Source: Candidatus Blautia faecipullorum (GTDB lineage Bacteria; Bacillota; Clostridia; Lachnospirales; Lachnospiraceae). From it: a stretch of 64,000 nucleotides of DNA. The stretch's first letter is position 1; the number at the start of each line of letters is the position of its first letter. The notes beneath the pieces were generated by a model. It was not told the origin of the DNA. It saw nothing but the letters and a program-made list of their open reading frames with translations, and searched no databases. Shown here piece after piece: positions 41,186 through 50,416 of the stretch. The stretch lies in the NCBI GenBank assembly GCA_019115125.1, contig DXEG01000001.1:23420-87419 (forward strand), read 5' to 3'. A program made the translations under genes and the position numbers.

Positions 41186-42643
41186 ATGAAATTATCAGCT
41201 TTATTGGAACGTATAGAGTATACCTGCTGTCAGGGAAGCCTGGAGCAGGAAGTAAGCACAGTGGTCTATGATTCCCGCAGGACGGAGAAGGATTCTCTTT
41301 TTATCTGTATTCGCGGAGCCGTAGTGGACGGACATAAATTCATTCCGGACGTTCTGGAAAAAGGAGCGAAAACCCTCGTGGTGGAAGAGCCGGTTCAGGC
41401 TCCCGCGGATGTGACCGTGATCCTGGTGAAAGATACCAGATACGCCATGGCCTTTATTTCCGCGGCTTATTTCGGATATCCGGCGGAAAAGCTGAAAACT
41501 ATCGGGATCACCGGAACAAAGGGTAAGACGACTACCACCTATATGGTAAAATCCATCCTGGAAAACGCCGGGTATAAGGTTGGGCTTATCGGCACCATTG
41601 AGGCGGTGATCGGGGACGAGGTGATCCCCGCCGCCAATACCACTCCCGAGTCCTATGTGATCCAGGAGTATTTCCGCAGAATGGTGGATAAGGGCTGCGA
41701 CTGCGTGGTGATGGAGGTTTCTTCCCAGGGACTGATGCTCCACCGTACCCAGGGATTTATTTTTGATTATGGAATTTTCACGAACATCGAGCCGGATCAC
41801 ATCGGCCCCAACGAGCACCGGGATTTTGACCATTATCTGTCGTGCAAATCCATGCTTCTGCGTCAGTGCAGAGTGGGGATCGTAAACCGCGACGACGAAC
41901 ACTTTGAAAAGATTATCGAGGGACATACCTGCAGCCTGGAAACCTACGGCTTTTCTCCGGAAGCGGATCTGAGAGCGGAGGACGCCCGTATGGTAAACGG
42001 AAAAGGCTACCTTGGCATTGCCTACCATGTAAAAGGCCTGATGGATTTTCCTGTGGAGATTGATATTCCCGGAAAATTCAGTATTTATAATTCCCTGACG
42101 GCTATTGCGATCTGCCGTCATTTCAAGGTTTCCCGGGAGAATATCATACGGGCTTTGAAGGTGGCGAAGGTGAAGGGCAGGATCGAAATGATCAAGGTTT
42201 CCGACGAGTTTACCCTTATGATCGATTACGCTCACAACGCCATGGCTCTGGAAAGCCTTCTGACCACGCTGCGGGAATACCGTCCCCACAGGCTGGTTTG
42301 TCTTTTCGGCTGCGGGGGAAACCGCGCAAGGCAGAGAAGATTTGAGATGGGAGAGGTTTCCGGAAGGCTTGCGGATCTGACGATCATCACTTCCGACAAC
42401 CCGAGATACGAAGAGCCCCAGGCGATCATTGACGATATAAAAACCGGAATCGCCGGGACAGGCGGGAAATATGTGGAGATCTGTGACAGGAAGGAAGCCA
42501 TTGCCTACGCTATCCGCCACGGAGAGCCGGGAGATATCATCGTCCTTGCAGGCAAAGGACATGAGGATTACCAGGAGATCAAAGGCAAAAAGTATCCTAT
42601 GGACGAGAGGGTGCTGATCGGGGATATCCTGGCCGGAAGATAA
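41186..42643 (+). CDS. murE: UDP-MurNAc-tripeptide synthetase, MurE-like
   Basis: 485 aa Mur ligase. ATP loop GITGTKGKTTTTYM (~109), central DYAHN (~351) and the amino-acid-selecting SDNPRYEEP (~408), whose DNPR signature marks meso-diaminopimelate. Adds the third residue of the peptidoglycan stem. It is followed after 15 bases by priA. It is away from the mraZ/PBP cluster at 57.7 kb, so a second MurE could exist elsewhere. GGAGGA 9 bases before ATG. Confidence 0.9.
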   Translation: MKLSALLERIEYTCCQGSLEQEVSTVVYDSRRTEKDSLFICIRGAVVDGHKFIPDVLEKGAKTLVVEEPVQAPADVTVILVKDTRYAMAFISAAYFGYPAEKLKTIGITGTKGKTTTTYMVKSILENAGYKVGLIGTIEAVIGDEVIPAANTTPESYVIQEYFRRMVDKGCDCVVMEVSSQGLMLHRTQGFIFDYGIFTNIEPDHIGPNEHRDFDHYLSCKSMLLRQCRVGIVNRDDEHFEKIIEGHTCSLETYGFSPEADLRAEDARMVNGKGYLGIAYHVKGLMDFPVEIDIPGKFSIYNSLTAIAICRHFKVSRENIIRALKVAKVKGRIEMIKVSDEFTLMIDYAHNAMALESLLTTLREYRPHRLVCLFGCGGNRARQRRFEMGEVSGRLADLTIITSDNPRYEEPQAIIDDIKTGIAGTGGKYVEICDRKEAIAYAIRHGEPGDIIVLAGKGHEDYQEIKGKKYPMDERVLIGDILAGR

Positions 42644-42658
42644 AGAAAGAGAGAATTC

Positions 42659-44878
42659 ATGGTATATGCGGATGTAATTGTGGATATATCCCACGAAAAG
42701 CTTGACCGCAGCTTTCAGTATCTGGTTCCGGAGGAGCTGGAAGAGGAGATACGGGTGGGGATGGTGGCCGCCGTCCCCTTTGGACAGGGAAACAGAGAAC
42801 GGAAGGGATATATCATAGGGATCTCAGGAGAACCAAAATACGACCGGGAGAAAATGAAATCCCTCCTCAGACTGTGCAGCGGCGAGGAGACCACAGAGGC
42901 GAAGCTTGTGGCGCTGGCGGCATGGATGAAGGAACGGTACGGCTCCACCATGGTACAGGCGCTGAAAACAGTGCTTCCTGTCCGTGAGAAGGTGGCGCCC
43001 AGGGAAAAAAGACGGCTGTACCTGAATGTGGACCGGGAACAGGCGGAGGCGCTGGCGGAAAACCTGGAGTCCGGCCGCTGCAGAGCCAGGGCGAGGCTTG
43101 TCAGGGCTCTGCTGGAGGAATCGCCTCTGGATTATACGAAGGCCTCCAGAGAGCTTGGGACAACGGCAAATGTTTTGAAGCCTCTTCTGGAGCAGGGAGC
43201 AGTCCGGCTGGAACAGGACGAGGTTTACCGCACACCGCTGGACGGCGCCGGGATCCCCAGAGAAAAAGCCGCTCTTCTGTCTCCCGCGCAGCGGGAGGCC
43301 CTGGAAGAGATCCAAAAGGAATGGAACAATCCTTCGCCCCGCCCTGTGCTGCTCCATGGGATTACAGGCAGCGGGAAAACTCAGGTCTATATGAAGCTGA
43401 TCAGCCAGGTCATGGAGGCGGGACGGCAGGTGATCGTATTGATACCGGAGATCGCTCTTACTTATCAGACCGTGCGCAGGTTTTACGGGTGGTTTGGAGA
43501 CAAAGTCTCCGTGCTGAATTCCAGAATGTCTCAGGGAGAGCGGTACGATCAGTTCAGAAGGGCCAAAAAGGGAGAGATCCAGATTATCGTAGGTCCCCGT
43601 TCGGCTTTGTTCACTCCATTTTCCAGACTGGGGCTGATCATTGTGGACGAGGAGCACGAAAGAACCTACAAAAGCGAAACCAGCCCCAGATATCAGGCCG
43701 GGGAGACGGCGGTACGCCGCGCTCAGGCAGAAGGAGCTTATGTGGTTTTCGGCTCGGCGACTCCTTCCCTGGAGGCCTATACAAAAGCGGTAAAAGGCGA
43801 ATACGCTCTGGTAAAGCTGGAAGAAAGATACCAGGACCGTCCCCTTCCGGAGGTGTCCGTGGTGGATATGCGGGCGGAGCTGAGGACGGGGAACCGTTCC
43901 ATACTCAGCCGGGAGCTTCAGAACGCCATAAAAAAACGTCTGGAACACGGCGAACAGACCATGCTGTTCCTGAACCGGAGAGGGTACGCCGGATTTGTAT
44001 CCTGCCGCTCCTGCGGCCAGGTTCTGAAGTGTCCTCACTGCGACGTGTCGCTTTCGGAGCACAGCAACGGCAGAATGATCTGCCATTACTGCGGATATGA
44101 GAGACCTGCGGTAAAAACATGTCCGTCCTGCGGCTCTCCGTATATAGGAGGCTTTAAGGCGGGAACACAGCAGATTGAACAGGTGCTCCGAAAAGTGTTT
44201 CCAGAAGCCGGGATCCTCAGGATGGATTATGACACTACCAGGACCAAGGGCAGCTACGAGCAGATTCTTTCCTCCTTTGCGGCCCACAGAGCAGATATTC
44301 TGGTGGGGACTCAGATGATCGTAAAGGGTCATGATTTTCCGGATGTGACGCTGGTGGGCGTCATCGCTGCGGATCTTTCTCTGAACGCAGCGGACTTCCG
44401 GTGCGGGGAGAGAACCTTTCAGCTTCTCACCCAGGCAGTGGGACGCTCCGGCAGAGGAAAAAAGAGAGGGGAAGCGGTGATCCAGACCTACCATCCTGAG
44501 CATTACAGTATCCAGGCCGCCGCGGAACAGGATTACGAGCGGTTTTATCAGGAGGAGATGGGATACCGGTCGCTTCTGGACTACCCTCCGGCCGCGTACA
44601 TGCTTACCGTGCTTGCGTCAGGCGGCGACGAAGAGCTTCTGGAAAAGGGAATTGATTTTATACGGAAATTCGCGGAGCGTATCGGCTCCGGCGGCAGGCT
44701 CCATATGATCGGGCCGGCCAGCCCGCCGGTGGGGAAGGTAAACGATGTGTACAGAAGGGTGCTGTATCTGAAGCACGAGGATATCGGAACCCTGATAAAA
44801 ATAAAAAACAAAATTGAGGAATATGTTGAAATAAATTCCGGATTTCGGAAACTATATATACAGTATGATTTAGAGTAA
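42659..44878 (+). CDS. priA: Primosomal protein N' (PriA helicase)
   Basis: 739 aa. N-terminal 3'-DNA-binding domain (DVIVDISHEKLDRSFQYLVP), winged helix, helicase core with HGITGSGKTQVYM (~233), DEEH (~330) and motif VGTQMIVKGHDFPDV, plus the zinc-binding cysteines CRSCGQVLKCPHC ... CHYCG ... CPSCGSPY (~450-500). Restarts stalled replication forks. A leading ATG directly follows murE. Normal length. Confidence 0.97.
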   Translation: MVYADVIVDISHEKLDRSFQYLVPEELEEEIRVGMVAAVPFGQGNRERKGYIIGISGEPKYDREKMKSLLRLCSGEETTEAKLVALAAWMKERYGSTMVQALKTVLPVREKVAPREKRRLYLNVDREQAEALAENLESGRCRARARLVRALLEESPLDYTKASRELGTTANVLKPLLEQGAVRLEQDEVYRTPLDGAGIPREKAALLSPAQREALEEIQKEWNNPSPRPVLLHGITGSGKTQVYMKLISQVMEAGRQVIVLIPEIALTYQTVRRFYGWFGDKVSVLNSRMSQGERYDQFRRAKKGEIQIIVGPRSALFTPFSRLGLIIVDEEHERTYKSETSPRYQAGETAVRRAQAEGAYVVFGSATPSLEAYTKAVKGEYALVKLEERYQDRPLPEVSVVDMRAELRTGNRSILSRELQNAIKKRLEHGEQTMLFLNRRGYAGFVSCRSCGQVLKCPHCDVSLSEHSNGRMICHYCGYERPAVKTCPSCGSPYIGGFKAGTQQIEQVLRKVFPEAGILRMDYDTTRTKGSYEQILSSFAAHRADILVGTQMIVKGHDFPDVTLVGVIAADLSLNAADFRCGERTFQLLTQAVGRSGRGKKRGEAVIQTYHPEHYSIQAAAEQDYERFYQEEMGYRSLLDYPPAAYMLTVLASGGDEELLEKGIDFIRKFAERIGSGGRLHMIGPASPPVGKVNDVYRRVLYLKHEDIGTLIKIKNKIEEYVEINSGFRKLYIQYDLE

Positions 44879-44982
44879 ACACAGAAGAGGAGACATTGCC
44901 ACGCGGATTGTTCCGCGCTGGGCTCAGACCTTTTGACCCTAGCATTTATATAAAATATACAGAAGAAAGAGAGAGGATAGAT

Positions 44983-45459
44983 ATGGCATTAAGAAAAATC
45001 AGAACAGAAGAGGATCCGGTACTTTACAAGATCAGCCGTCCGGTAAAAGAGATGACGCCGAAGCTCCATACGCTGATCGGAGATATGCTGGACACCATGT
45101 ACGAGGCTATGGGCGTAGGCCTGGCGGCGCCCCAGGTGGGAATCCTGAAACGTATTGTGACGATAGACATAGGAGAAGGCCCTCTTGTGCTGATCAACCC
45201 TGAGATCCTGGAAACCTCCGGGGAGCAGACGGGGGACGAGGGATGTCTCAGCGTTCCGGGGATGTCCGGGCAGGTTACGCGGCCCAACTATGTAAAAGTA
45301 AAAGCCCTTGACGAGGATATGAACGAGGTGATCTATGAGGGAACCGAGCTTCTGGCCCGGGCGTTCTGTCATGAGATCGATCATCTGGACGGAAAGATGT
45401 ATACGGAGCTGGTAGAGGGCGAGCTTCACAGGACGACCTATGAAGAAGACGAGGTGTGA
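44983..45459 (+). CDS. def: Peptide deformylase
   Basis: 158 aa. The three motifs GVGLAAPQ, EGCLSVPG and HEIDHLDG give the metal ligands Cys and two His with catalytic Glu. Removes formyl from new proteins. GAGAGGA before the ATG at 44983 decides the start; a longer in-frame reading upstream is not typical. It overlaps the RBS of fmt, so the two are coupled. Confidence 0.97.
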   Translation: MALRKIRTEEDPVLYKISRPVKEMTPKLHTLIGDMLDTMYEAMGVGLAAPQVGILKRIVTIDIGEGPLVLINPEILETSGEQTGDEGCLSVPGMSGQVTRPNYVKVKALDEDMNEVIYEGTELLARAFCHEIDHLDGKMYTELVEGELHRTTYEEDEV

Positions 45460-45464
45460 ATGAG

Positions 45465-46421
45465 ATGAAAGTTGTTTATATGGGAACACCGGATTTCGCG
45501 GTGCCTCCGCTGGAGGCTCTGGCAGAAGCCGGATATGAAGTGGCCGCCGTGGTAACGCAGCCCGATAAGCCTAAGGGCAGAGGGAAAACTCTTCTTCCTA
45601 CTCCGGTGAAGGAGGCGGCCCTGAAGCATGGAATTCCTGTCTGGCAGCCGGCGAAGGTGAGAGAACCGGAATTCATGGAGAAGCTGGAGGCCCTTAAGCC
45701 GGATGTGATCATTGTGGCCGCTTTCGGGCAGATCATCCCTGAGAAAATTTTGAACCTGCCGGAATACGGCTGTCTGAATATCCACGCGTCCCTGCTTCCG
45801 AAGTACCGGGGGGCCGCGCCTATCCAATACGCGGTGATCGACGGGGAGAGGGAATCCGGCGTGACGCTGATGAAAATGGGGACAGGACTGGACACGGGAG
45901 ACATGATCGCCCGGGCTGTGGTGCCCCTTTCTGAGGAAGAGACAGGAGGCAGCCTTTTTGACAAGCTGGCCGTGGCCGGAGCAGAGCTTCTGATAAAGAC
46001 ACTCCCTTCTGTCTTTGACGGGACGGCGGTATATGAAAAGCAGCCTGAGGAAAGTCCCACTCCCTACGCGGCAATGATCACCAAGCAGATGGGGCTTTTG
46101 GACTTTTCCAGAAGCGCTGTGGAGCTGGAGAGGCTTGTGAGAGGTCTGAATCCATGGCCCAGCGCATATACCTTCCTGAACGGCAAAACATTAAAGGTAT
46201 GGAAGGCGGCGGTCCGCGGCGGTGAAAATACAGCCGGGCAGGAGCCTGCGCCGGGGACGGTGACGTCCGTAGACAGAGAAGGAATTCATGTTGCCTGCGG
46301 AAAAGGGTGCCTGGTTCTGCAGGAAGTGCAGCTTGAGGGGAAAAAGCGCATGGACGCGGCCGCTTTCCTCCGGGGCTTCCAGGTGGAACCGGGAACGAAG
46401 CTTGCAGATCATAAGGAGTGA
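45465..46421 (+). CDS. fmt: Methionyl-tRNA formyltransferase
   Basis: 318 aa. Formyl-THF site with AAFGQIIP and SLLPKYRGAAPIQYAVIDGE (Asn/His/Asp catalytic group, ~105-125) and the C-terminal OB-like domain from ~205. Uses 10-formyl-THF to formylate Met-tRNA. The ATG at 45465, 5 bases past the def stop and after GAGGTG, is preferred to the overlapping GTG at 45456. Confidence 0.97.
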   Translation: MKVVYMGTPDFAVPPLEALAEAGYEVAAVVTQPDKPKGRGKTLLPTPVKEAALKHGIPVWQPAKVREPEFMEKLEALKPDVIIVAAFGQIIPEKILNLPEYGCLNIHASLLPKYRGAAPIQYAVIDGERESGVTLMKMGTGLDTGDMIARAVVPLSEEETGGSLFDKLAVAGAELLIKTLPSVFDGTAVYEKQPEESPTPYAAMITKQMGLLDFSRSAVELERLVRGLNPWPSAYTFLNGKTLKVWKAAVRGGENTAGQEPAPGTVTSVDREGIHVACGKGCLVLQEVQLEGKKRMDAAAFLRGFQVEPGTKLADHKE

Positions 46422-46425
46422 GTAA

Positions 46426-47142
46426 ATGTACGGATATGGATATGGTTACGGATTTTATGGATTCGACTGGACATATATACTGCTGATCATTGGGATGCTG
46501 CTTTCTCTGACGGCTTCCGCGAAGCTGAAAAGCACGTTTGCCAAATATCGGAGTGTGCGGAGCGCCTCCGGAATGACCGGGGCGGAAGCGGCGGCAAGGA
46601 TTCTGAGAGCGGCCGGGATAACGGATGTGCAGATCCGGGCTATTCCCGGAAGCCTTACGGATCACTATGATCCCAGAACAAAAACAGTAAGTCTGTCTCA
46701 GGATATTTACGGACAGACATCTCTCGCCGCGGTGGGAGTGGCGGCTCATGAGTGCGGACATGCCATCCAGCATGCCGTTCATTACGCTCCTCTTGAGCTG
46801 AGAAGCACGATCGTGCCTGTGGCGAATTTTGGCAGCACCTTATCCTGGCCTTTGTTTCTTATCGGACTGCTGGCGGGAATCCAGCCTTTGATCACTGCCG
46901 GGATTGTTTTATTTTCTCTGGCGGTGCTGTTTCAGCTTGTGACGCTTCCCGTGGAGCTCAACGCCTCGTCCAGGGCCCTCCGTATGCTGGAAACCACAGG
47001 GATCCTGGGAAGGGACGAGACGGGAGGCGCCAGGAAGGTGCTGAGAGCCGCGGCCCTGACCTATGTGGCGGCGCTGGCGGCTTCCGTACTGCAGCTTCTG
47101 CGGCTTTTGATACTTGCAGGAGGAAGGAGACGAGATGACTAA
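46426..47142 (+). CDS. Membrane zinc metallopeptidase, YugP family
   Basis: 238 aa. Gly/Tyr-rich start, helix ~15-31, then the zinc motif AAHECGHAIQHA (~105) and hydrophobic segments around 125-165 and 205-225. DPRTKTVSLSQDIYG ahead of the motif is family-typical. A predicted integral membrane protease of unknown substrate, regularly found between fmt and rsmB in Firmicutes. Starts 4 bases after fmt and overlaps rsmB by 8 bases. Confidence 0.9.
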   Translation: MYGYGYGYGFYGFDWTYILLIIGMLLSLTASAKLKSTFAKYRSVRSASGMTGAEAAARILRAAGITDVQIRAIPGSLTDHYDPRTKTVSLSQDIYGQTSLAAVGVAAHECGHAIQHAVHYAPLELRSTIVPVANFGSTLSWPLFLIGLLAGIQPLITAGIVLFSLAVLFQLVTLPVELNASSRALRMLETTGILGRDETGGARKVLRAAALTYVAALAASVLQLLRLLILAGGRRRDD

Positions 47143-48487
47143 CGGCATCAATACCAGAGAAATGATCCTGGAGATCCTTCTCAAAATTGACGAGGAGGGC
47201 GAACACAGCCATATCGCCATTCGGGAAGCTCTGTCGAAATATCAGTTTCTGCCCAAGCAGGACCGGGCTTTTATTACAAGAGTGTGCGAGGGAACTCTGG
47301 AATACAGGATCTATATTGATTATATTATTGATTCCTTTTCAAAGATAAAAGTGGATAAAATGAAGCCTCCGATCAGAGAGATTCTGAGAAGCGCGGTTTA
47401 TCAGCTTAAGTTTATGGACAGAGTGCCGGACAGCGCGGTGTGCAACGAGGCGGTGAAGCTGGCCCAGAGAAAGGGCTTCTACAATCTGAAGCCCTTTGTA
47501 AACGGCGTGCTCCGTACCATCACACGCCAGATGGATCAACTGGAGTATCCTGTCAGGGAGCAGAATCTGATCCGGTATCTTTCCGTGAGATATTCCATGC
47601 CCGAGGCGCTGGTGCAGCGCTGGCTTTTGGACTATGGAGAGGAAACCACCGAAAAAATGCTCGCGGACTTTCTTGAGGAAAAGCCTCTTACGGTCCGCTG
47701 CCGTACATATCTGAATTCTGTGGAAAAAACCTGCGACAGCCTCCGGGCTCAGGGAGTGGCTGTGGAGCCGGCGCCGTATCTTCCATATGCCCGGCGGATT
47801 TCCGGGTTTAATCATATCCTTGCCCTGGACGCTTTCATACAGGGCAGGATACTGGTGCAGGATGTAAGCTCCATGCTGGTGGCGGAGATCGCGGATCCCC
47901 AAAAGGGAGATTATGTGATCGATCTCTGCGCGGCGCCGGGGGGCAAAAGCCTCCATATCGGCGATAAGATGGAAGGCTTCGGGACGGTGGACGCAAGAGA
48001 TGTAAGCGGGTATAAGGTCGGGCTGATCGAGGAGAATATCCATAGGACAGGCTCTATCAATGTGCAGGCAAAAGTGCAGGACGCCACCGTATTCGACGTG
48101 GATTCCGAATGTCTGGCGGATATTGTGCTGGCGGATGTTCCATGCTCCGGCTATGGAGTGATCGGGAAGAAACCGGAGATCAAATTCCGTTCGACTCCGC
48201 AGAAGCAGGACGAGCTGGTCATACTTCAGAGAAATATCCTGGACAAGGCCGCGGAGTATGTGAAGCCAAGAGGGACTCTGATTTTCAGTACCTGTACCAT
48301 AGCCAGGGAGGAAAATGAAGAAAATATGATGTGGTTTATGAACAACCATCCATTTAAACTGGAGAGTATCGACCCTTACCTTCCCGACGAGCTGAAGTCA
48401 GAAACCACGGCTCTGGGATATCTCCAGCTTCTTCCGGGCGTACACGGAACAGACGGCTTTTTTATTGCGAAATTCAGAAGAAAATAG
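47135..48487 (+). CDS. rsmB: 16S rRNA m5C967 methyltransferase RsmB
   Basis: 450 aa. NusB-like N-terminal domain (~1-140), then the methyltransferase: AdoMet loop DLCAAPGGKSLHIG (~270), DVPCSGYGVIGKKPEI with one catalytic Cys (~335) and STCTIAREENEEN with the second (~390). GGAGGAAGGAG before the ATG at 47135 decides the start over an in-frame start 7 codons earlier. Coupled to the protease gene. Confidence 0.95.
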   Translation: MTNGINTREMILEILLKIDEEGEHSHIAIREALSKYQFLPKQDRAFITRVCEGTLEYRIYIDYIIDSFSKIKVDKMKPPIREILRSAVYQLKFMDRVPDSAVCNEAVKLAQRKGFYNLKPFVNGVLRTITRQMDQLEYPVREQNLIRYLSVRYSMPEALVQRWLLDYGEETTEKMLADFLEEKPLTVRCRTYLNSVEKTCDSLRAQGVAVEPAPYLPYARRISGFNHILALDAFIQGRILVQDVSSMLVAEIADPQKGDYVIDLCAAPGGKSLHIGDKMEGFGTVDARDVSGYKVGLIEENIHRTGSINVQAKVQDATVFDVDSECLADIVLADVPCSGYGVIGKKPEIKFRSTPQKQDELVILQRNILDKAAEYVKPRGTLIFSTCTIAREENEENMMWFMNNHPFKLESIDPYLPDELKSETTALGYLQLLPGVHGTDGFFIAKFRRK

Positions 48488-48504
48488 CACTGCCTGCAAA
48501 AGAG

Positions 48505-48600
48505 AAGACCAAATAGAAAAACAAAATAGAAAATAAAATAAAAAACATAATAGAAAAGCCAAATAGAAAAACCAATAAAATAGAAAAACCATAAAATATC
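48505..48600. repeat. A-rich degenerate tandem repeat between rsmB and rlmN
   Basis: About nine units built on AAATAGAAAA / AAAATA with occasional C, almost pure A on the plus strand for ~95 bases. No hairpin; likely an unstructured leader or slippage tract. Confidence 0.7.
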
Positions 48601-48627
48601 ATATAGTTTATAGAAGGAAGCAATCAA

Positions 48628-49668
48628 ATGACAGATATCAAATCCATGACATTGGAGGAAGTAAAAGCTCTGATGGTCTCCTTGGGAGAAAAGCCCTTCC
48701 GGGCAAAGCAGATTTATGAGTGGCTTCATCAGCATTTTGCGGTCTCCTATGACGAGATGACAAATCTGCCGAAAAGCCTGAGAGAAAAGCTGGAGGGATA
48801 TCCCATTACAGCTCTGGAAATACTGGACGTTCAGATTTCAAAGGCAGATGGAACGAGAAAATATCTGTTTCGCCTTGAGGACGGAAATACCATTGAAAGC
48901 GTGCTGATGAAATACAGGCATGGGAATTCCGTCTGTATTTCCTCCCAGGCGGGATGCAGGATGGGATGTCGGTTCTGCGCCTCGACCATAGGCGGTCTTG
49001 CCAGAAATCTTCTTCCCTCTGAGATGCTGGATCAGATTTACCGGATCCAGGCCTCCGTCGGAGAGAGAGTATCCAACGTAGTGGTAATGGGATCCGGGGA
49101 GCCGCTGGATAATTATGACAATCTGATAAGATTTATCCATCTTCTTACGGAAGAGGGAGGAATACATATAAGCCAGAGAAACCTGACGGTTTCCACCTGC
49201 GGTCTTGTGCCCAGAATGTATGAGCTGGCGGATGAAAAATTTCAGATGACGCTGGCGGTTTCGCTTCATGCTCCCAATGATGAAAAAAGACGGGAGCTGA
49301 TGCCGGTCGCCAATAAATACACCATGGAAGAGCTGCTGAGGGCCTGCAGGTATTACTTTGAAAAAACCGGGAGAAGGATCACCTTTGAGTACAGCCTTGT
49401 GGCCGGAGTGAACGACACAAGGGAGGACGCCCTGGAGCTTGCGGGGCGGCTGAAGGGACTGAACTGCCATGTGAATCTGATTCCTGTCAACCCCGTGAGA
49501 GAGCGCTCTTTTGTGCGTTCTGCCAGGGAAGCGGTGGAGAATTTCAAAATAAATCTTGAAAAATGCGGAATTAATGGTACTATTAGAAGAGAAATGGGCA
49601 GCGATATAGATGGTGCCTGTGGTCAACTAAGAAAAAGATATATGGAAAAAACAGAAAGCGAGAAGTGA
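48628..49668 (+). CDS. rlmN: Dual-specificity 23S rRNA/tRNA m2A methyltransferase RlmN
   Basis: 346 aa radical-SAM enzyme. Cluster ligands Cys110, Cys114 and Cys117 in CRMGCRFCAST, MGSGEPLDNYDN, and the C-terminal GTIRREMGSDIDGACGQL with the methyl-carrying Cys. Methylates A2503 of 23S rRNA. GAAGGA 9 bases before ATG. Next gene begins 2 bases past the stop. Confidence 0.97.
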   Translation: MTDIKSMTLEEVKALMVSLGEKPFRAKQIYEWLHQHFAVSYDEMTNLPKSLREKLEGYPITALEILDVQISKADGTRKYLFRLEDGNTIESVLMKYRHGNSVCISSQAGCRMGCRFCASTIGGLARNLLPSEMLDQIYRIQASVGERVSNVVVMGSGEPLDNYDNLIRFIHLLTEEGGIHISQRNLTVSTCGLVPRMYELADEKFQMTLAVSLHAPNDEKRRELMPVANKYTMEELLRACRYYFEKTGRRITFEYSLVAGVNDTREDALELAGRLKGLNCHVNLIPVNPVRERSFVRSAREAVENFKINLEKCGINGTIRREMGSDIDGACGQLRKRYMEKTESEK

Positions 49669-49669
49669 G

Positions 49670-50416
49670 ATGAGGGTATATTCAGCTACGGATGTGGGGC
49701 AGAGGCGGAAAATGAACCAGGATTATGTGTTCGTATCCAAAAATCCGGTGGGCAATCTTCCAAATCTGTTTGTCGTTGCTGACGGGATGGGCGGCCATAA
49801 CGCGGGAGATTTTGCGTCTTCCCACGCGGTTCAGATTCTGGTGGACGAGATTCGGAAGGACGCGGATTTTAACCCGATCAAGGTACTTCGCCATGCTATT
49901 GAAACTGCCAACACGGAAATACTGGACCGGGCGCAGCAGGAAGAATCCATGAAAGGAATGGGGACGACCATTGTTGCGGCAGCCATCGTGGGCCATTATG
50001 TGTATGTGGCAAATGTGGGGGACAGCCGCCTGTATCTGATTCAGGATCAGATCCGGCAGATCACGAGAGATCATTCCCTAGTGCAGGAAATGGTAAGAAT
50101 GGGTGAGCTGAAGCCGGAGGAGGCAAGAAATCACCCGGATAAAAATATCATCACCAGAGCATTGGGAGCGGAGAGAACAGTAGATATTGATTTCTTTGAC
50201 CTCAAGCTGGAACCGGGAAGCACGATACTGATGTGTTCCGACGGGCTGAGCAATATGGTGGAGGACAGTAAGATTGAAGAGATCATACTGGATAAAACAA
50301 AGGAACTGCCGGAAAAGGGGGAGCGGCTCCTGAGAGAAGCAAACCGGAATGGCGGTAAGGATAATATTGCAGTAATTTTGGTAGAACCATTCACGAATGA
50401 GGTGGACAAATGTTAA
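49670..50416 (+). CDS. stp: PP2C-type Ser/Thr phosphatase
   Basis: 248 aa. Motifs DVGQRRKMNQDYVF, VADGMGGHNAG, NVGDSRLYLI, TRDHSLVQ and GGKDNIAVILV carry the metal-binding Asp residues. Removes phosphates placed by PrkC. Overlaps prkC by 7 bases, the usual Firmicute pair. Confidence 0.96.
   Translation: MRVYSATDVGQRRKMNQDYVFVSKNPVGNLPNLFVVADGMGGHNAGDFASSHAVQILVDEIRKDADFNPIKVLRHAIETANTEILDRAQQEESMKGMGTTIVAAAIVGHYVYVANVGDSRLYLIQDQIRQITRDHSLVQEMVRMGELKPEEARNHPDKNIITRALGAERTVDIDFFDLKLEPGSTILMCSDGLSNMVEDSKIEEIILDKTKELPEKGERLLREANRNGGKDNIAVILVEPFTNEVDKC

Noticed and set aside
41201-42694. Long open frame antisense to murE
   Set aside because: Shadow of a well-supported gene on the plus strand; no motifs or RBS.
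42824-44503. Long open frame antisense to priA
   Set aside because: Shadow of the helicase gene, with Arg/His/Ser-rich composition typical of an antisense frame.
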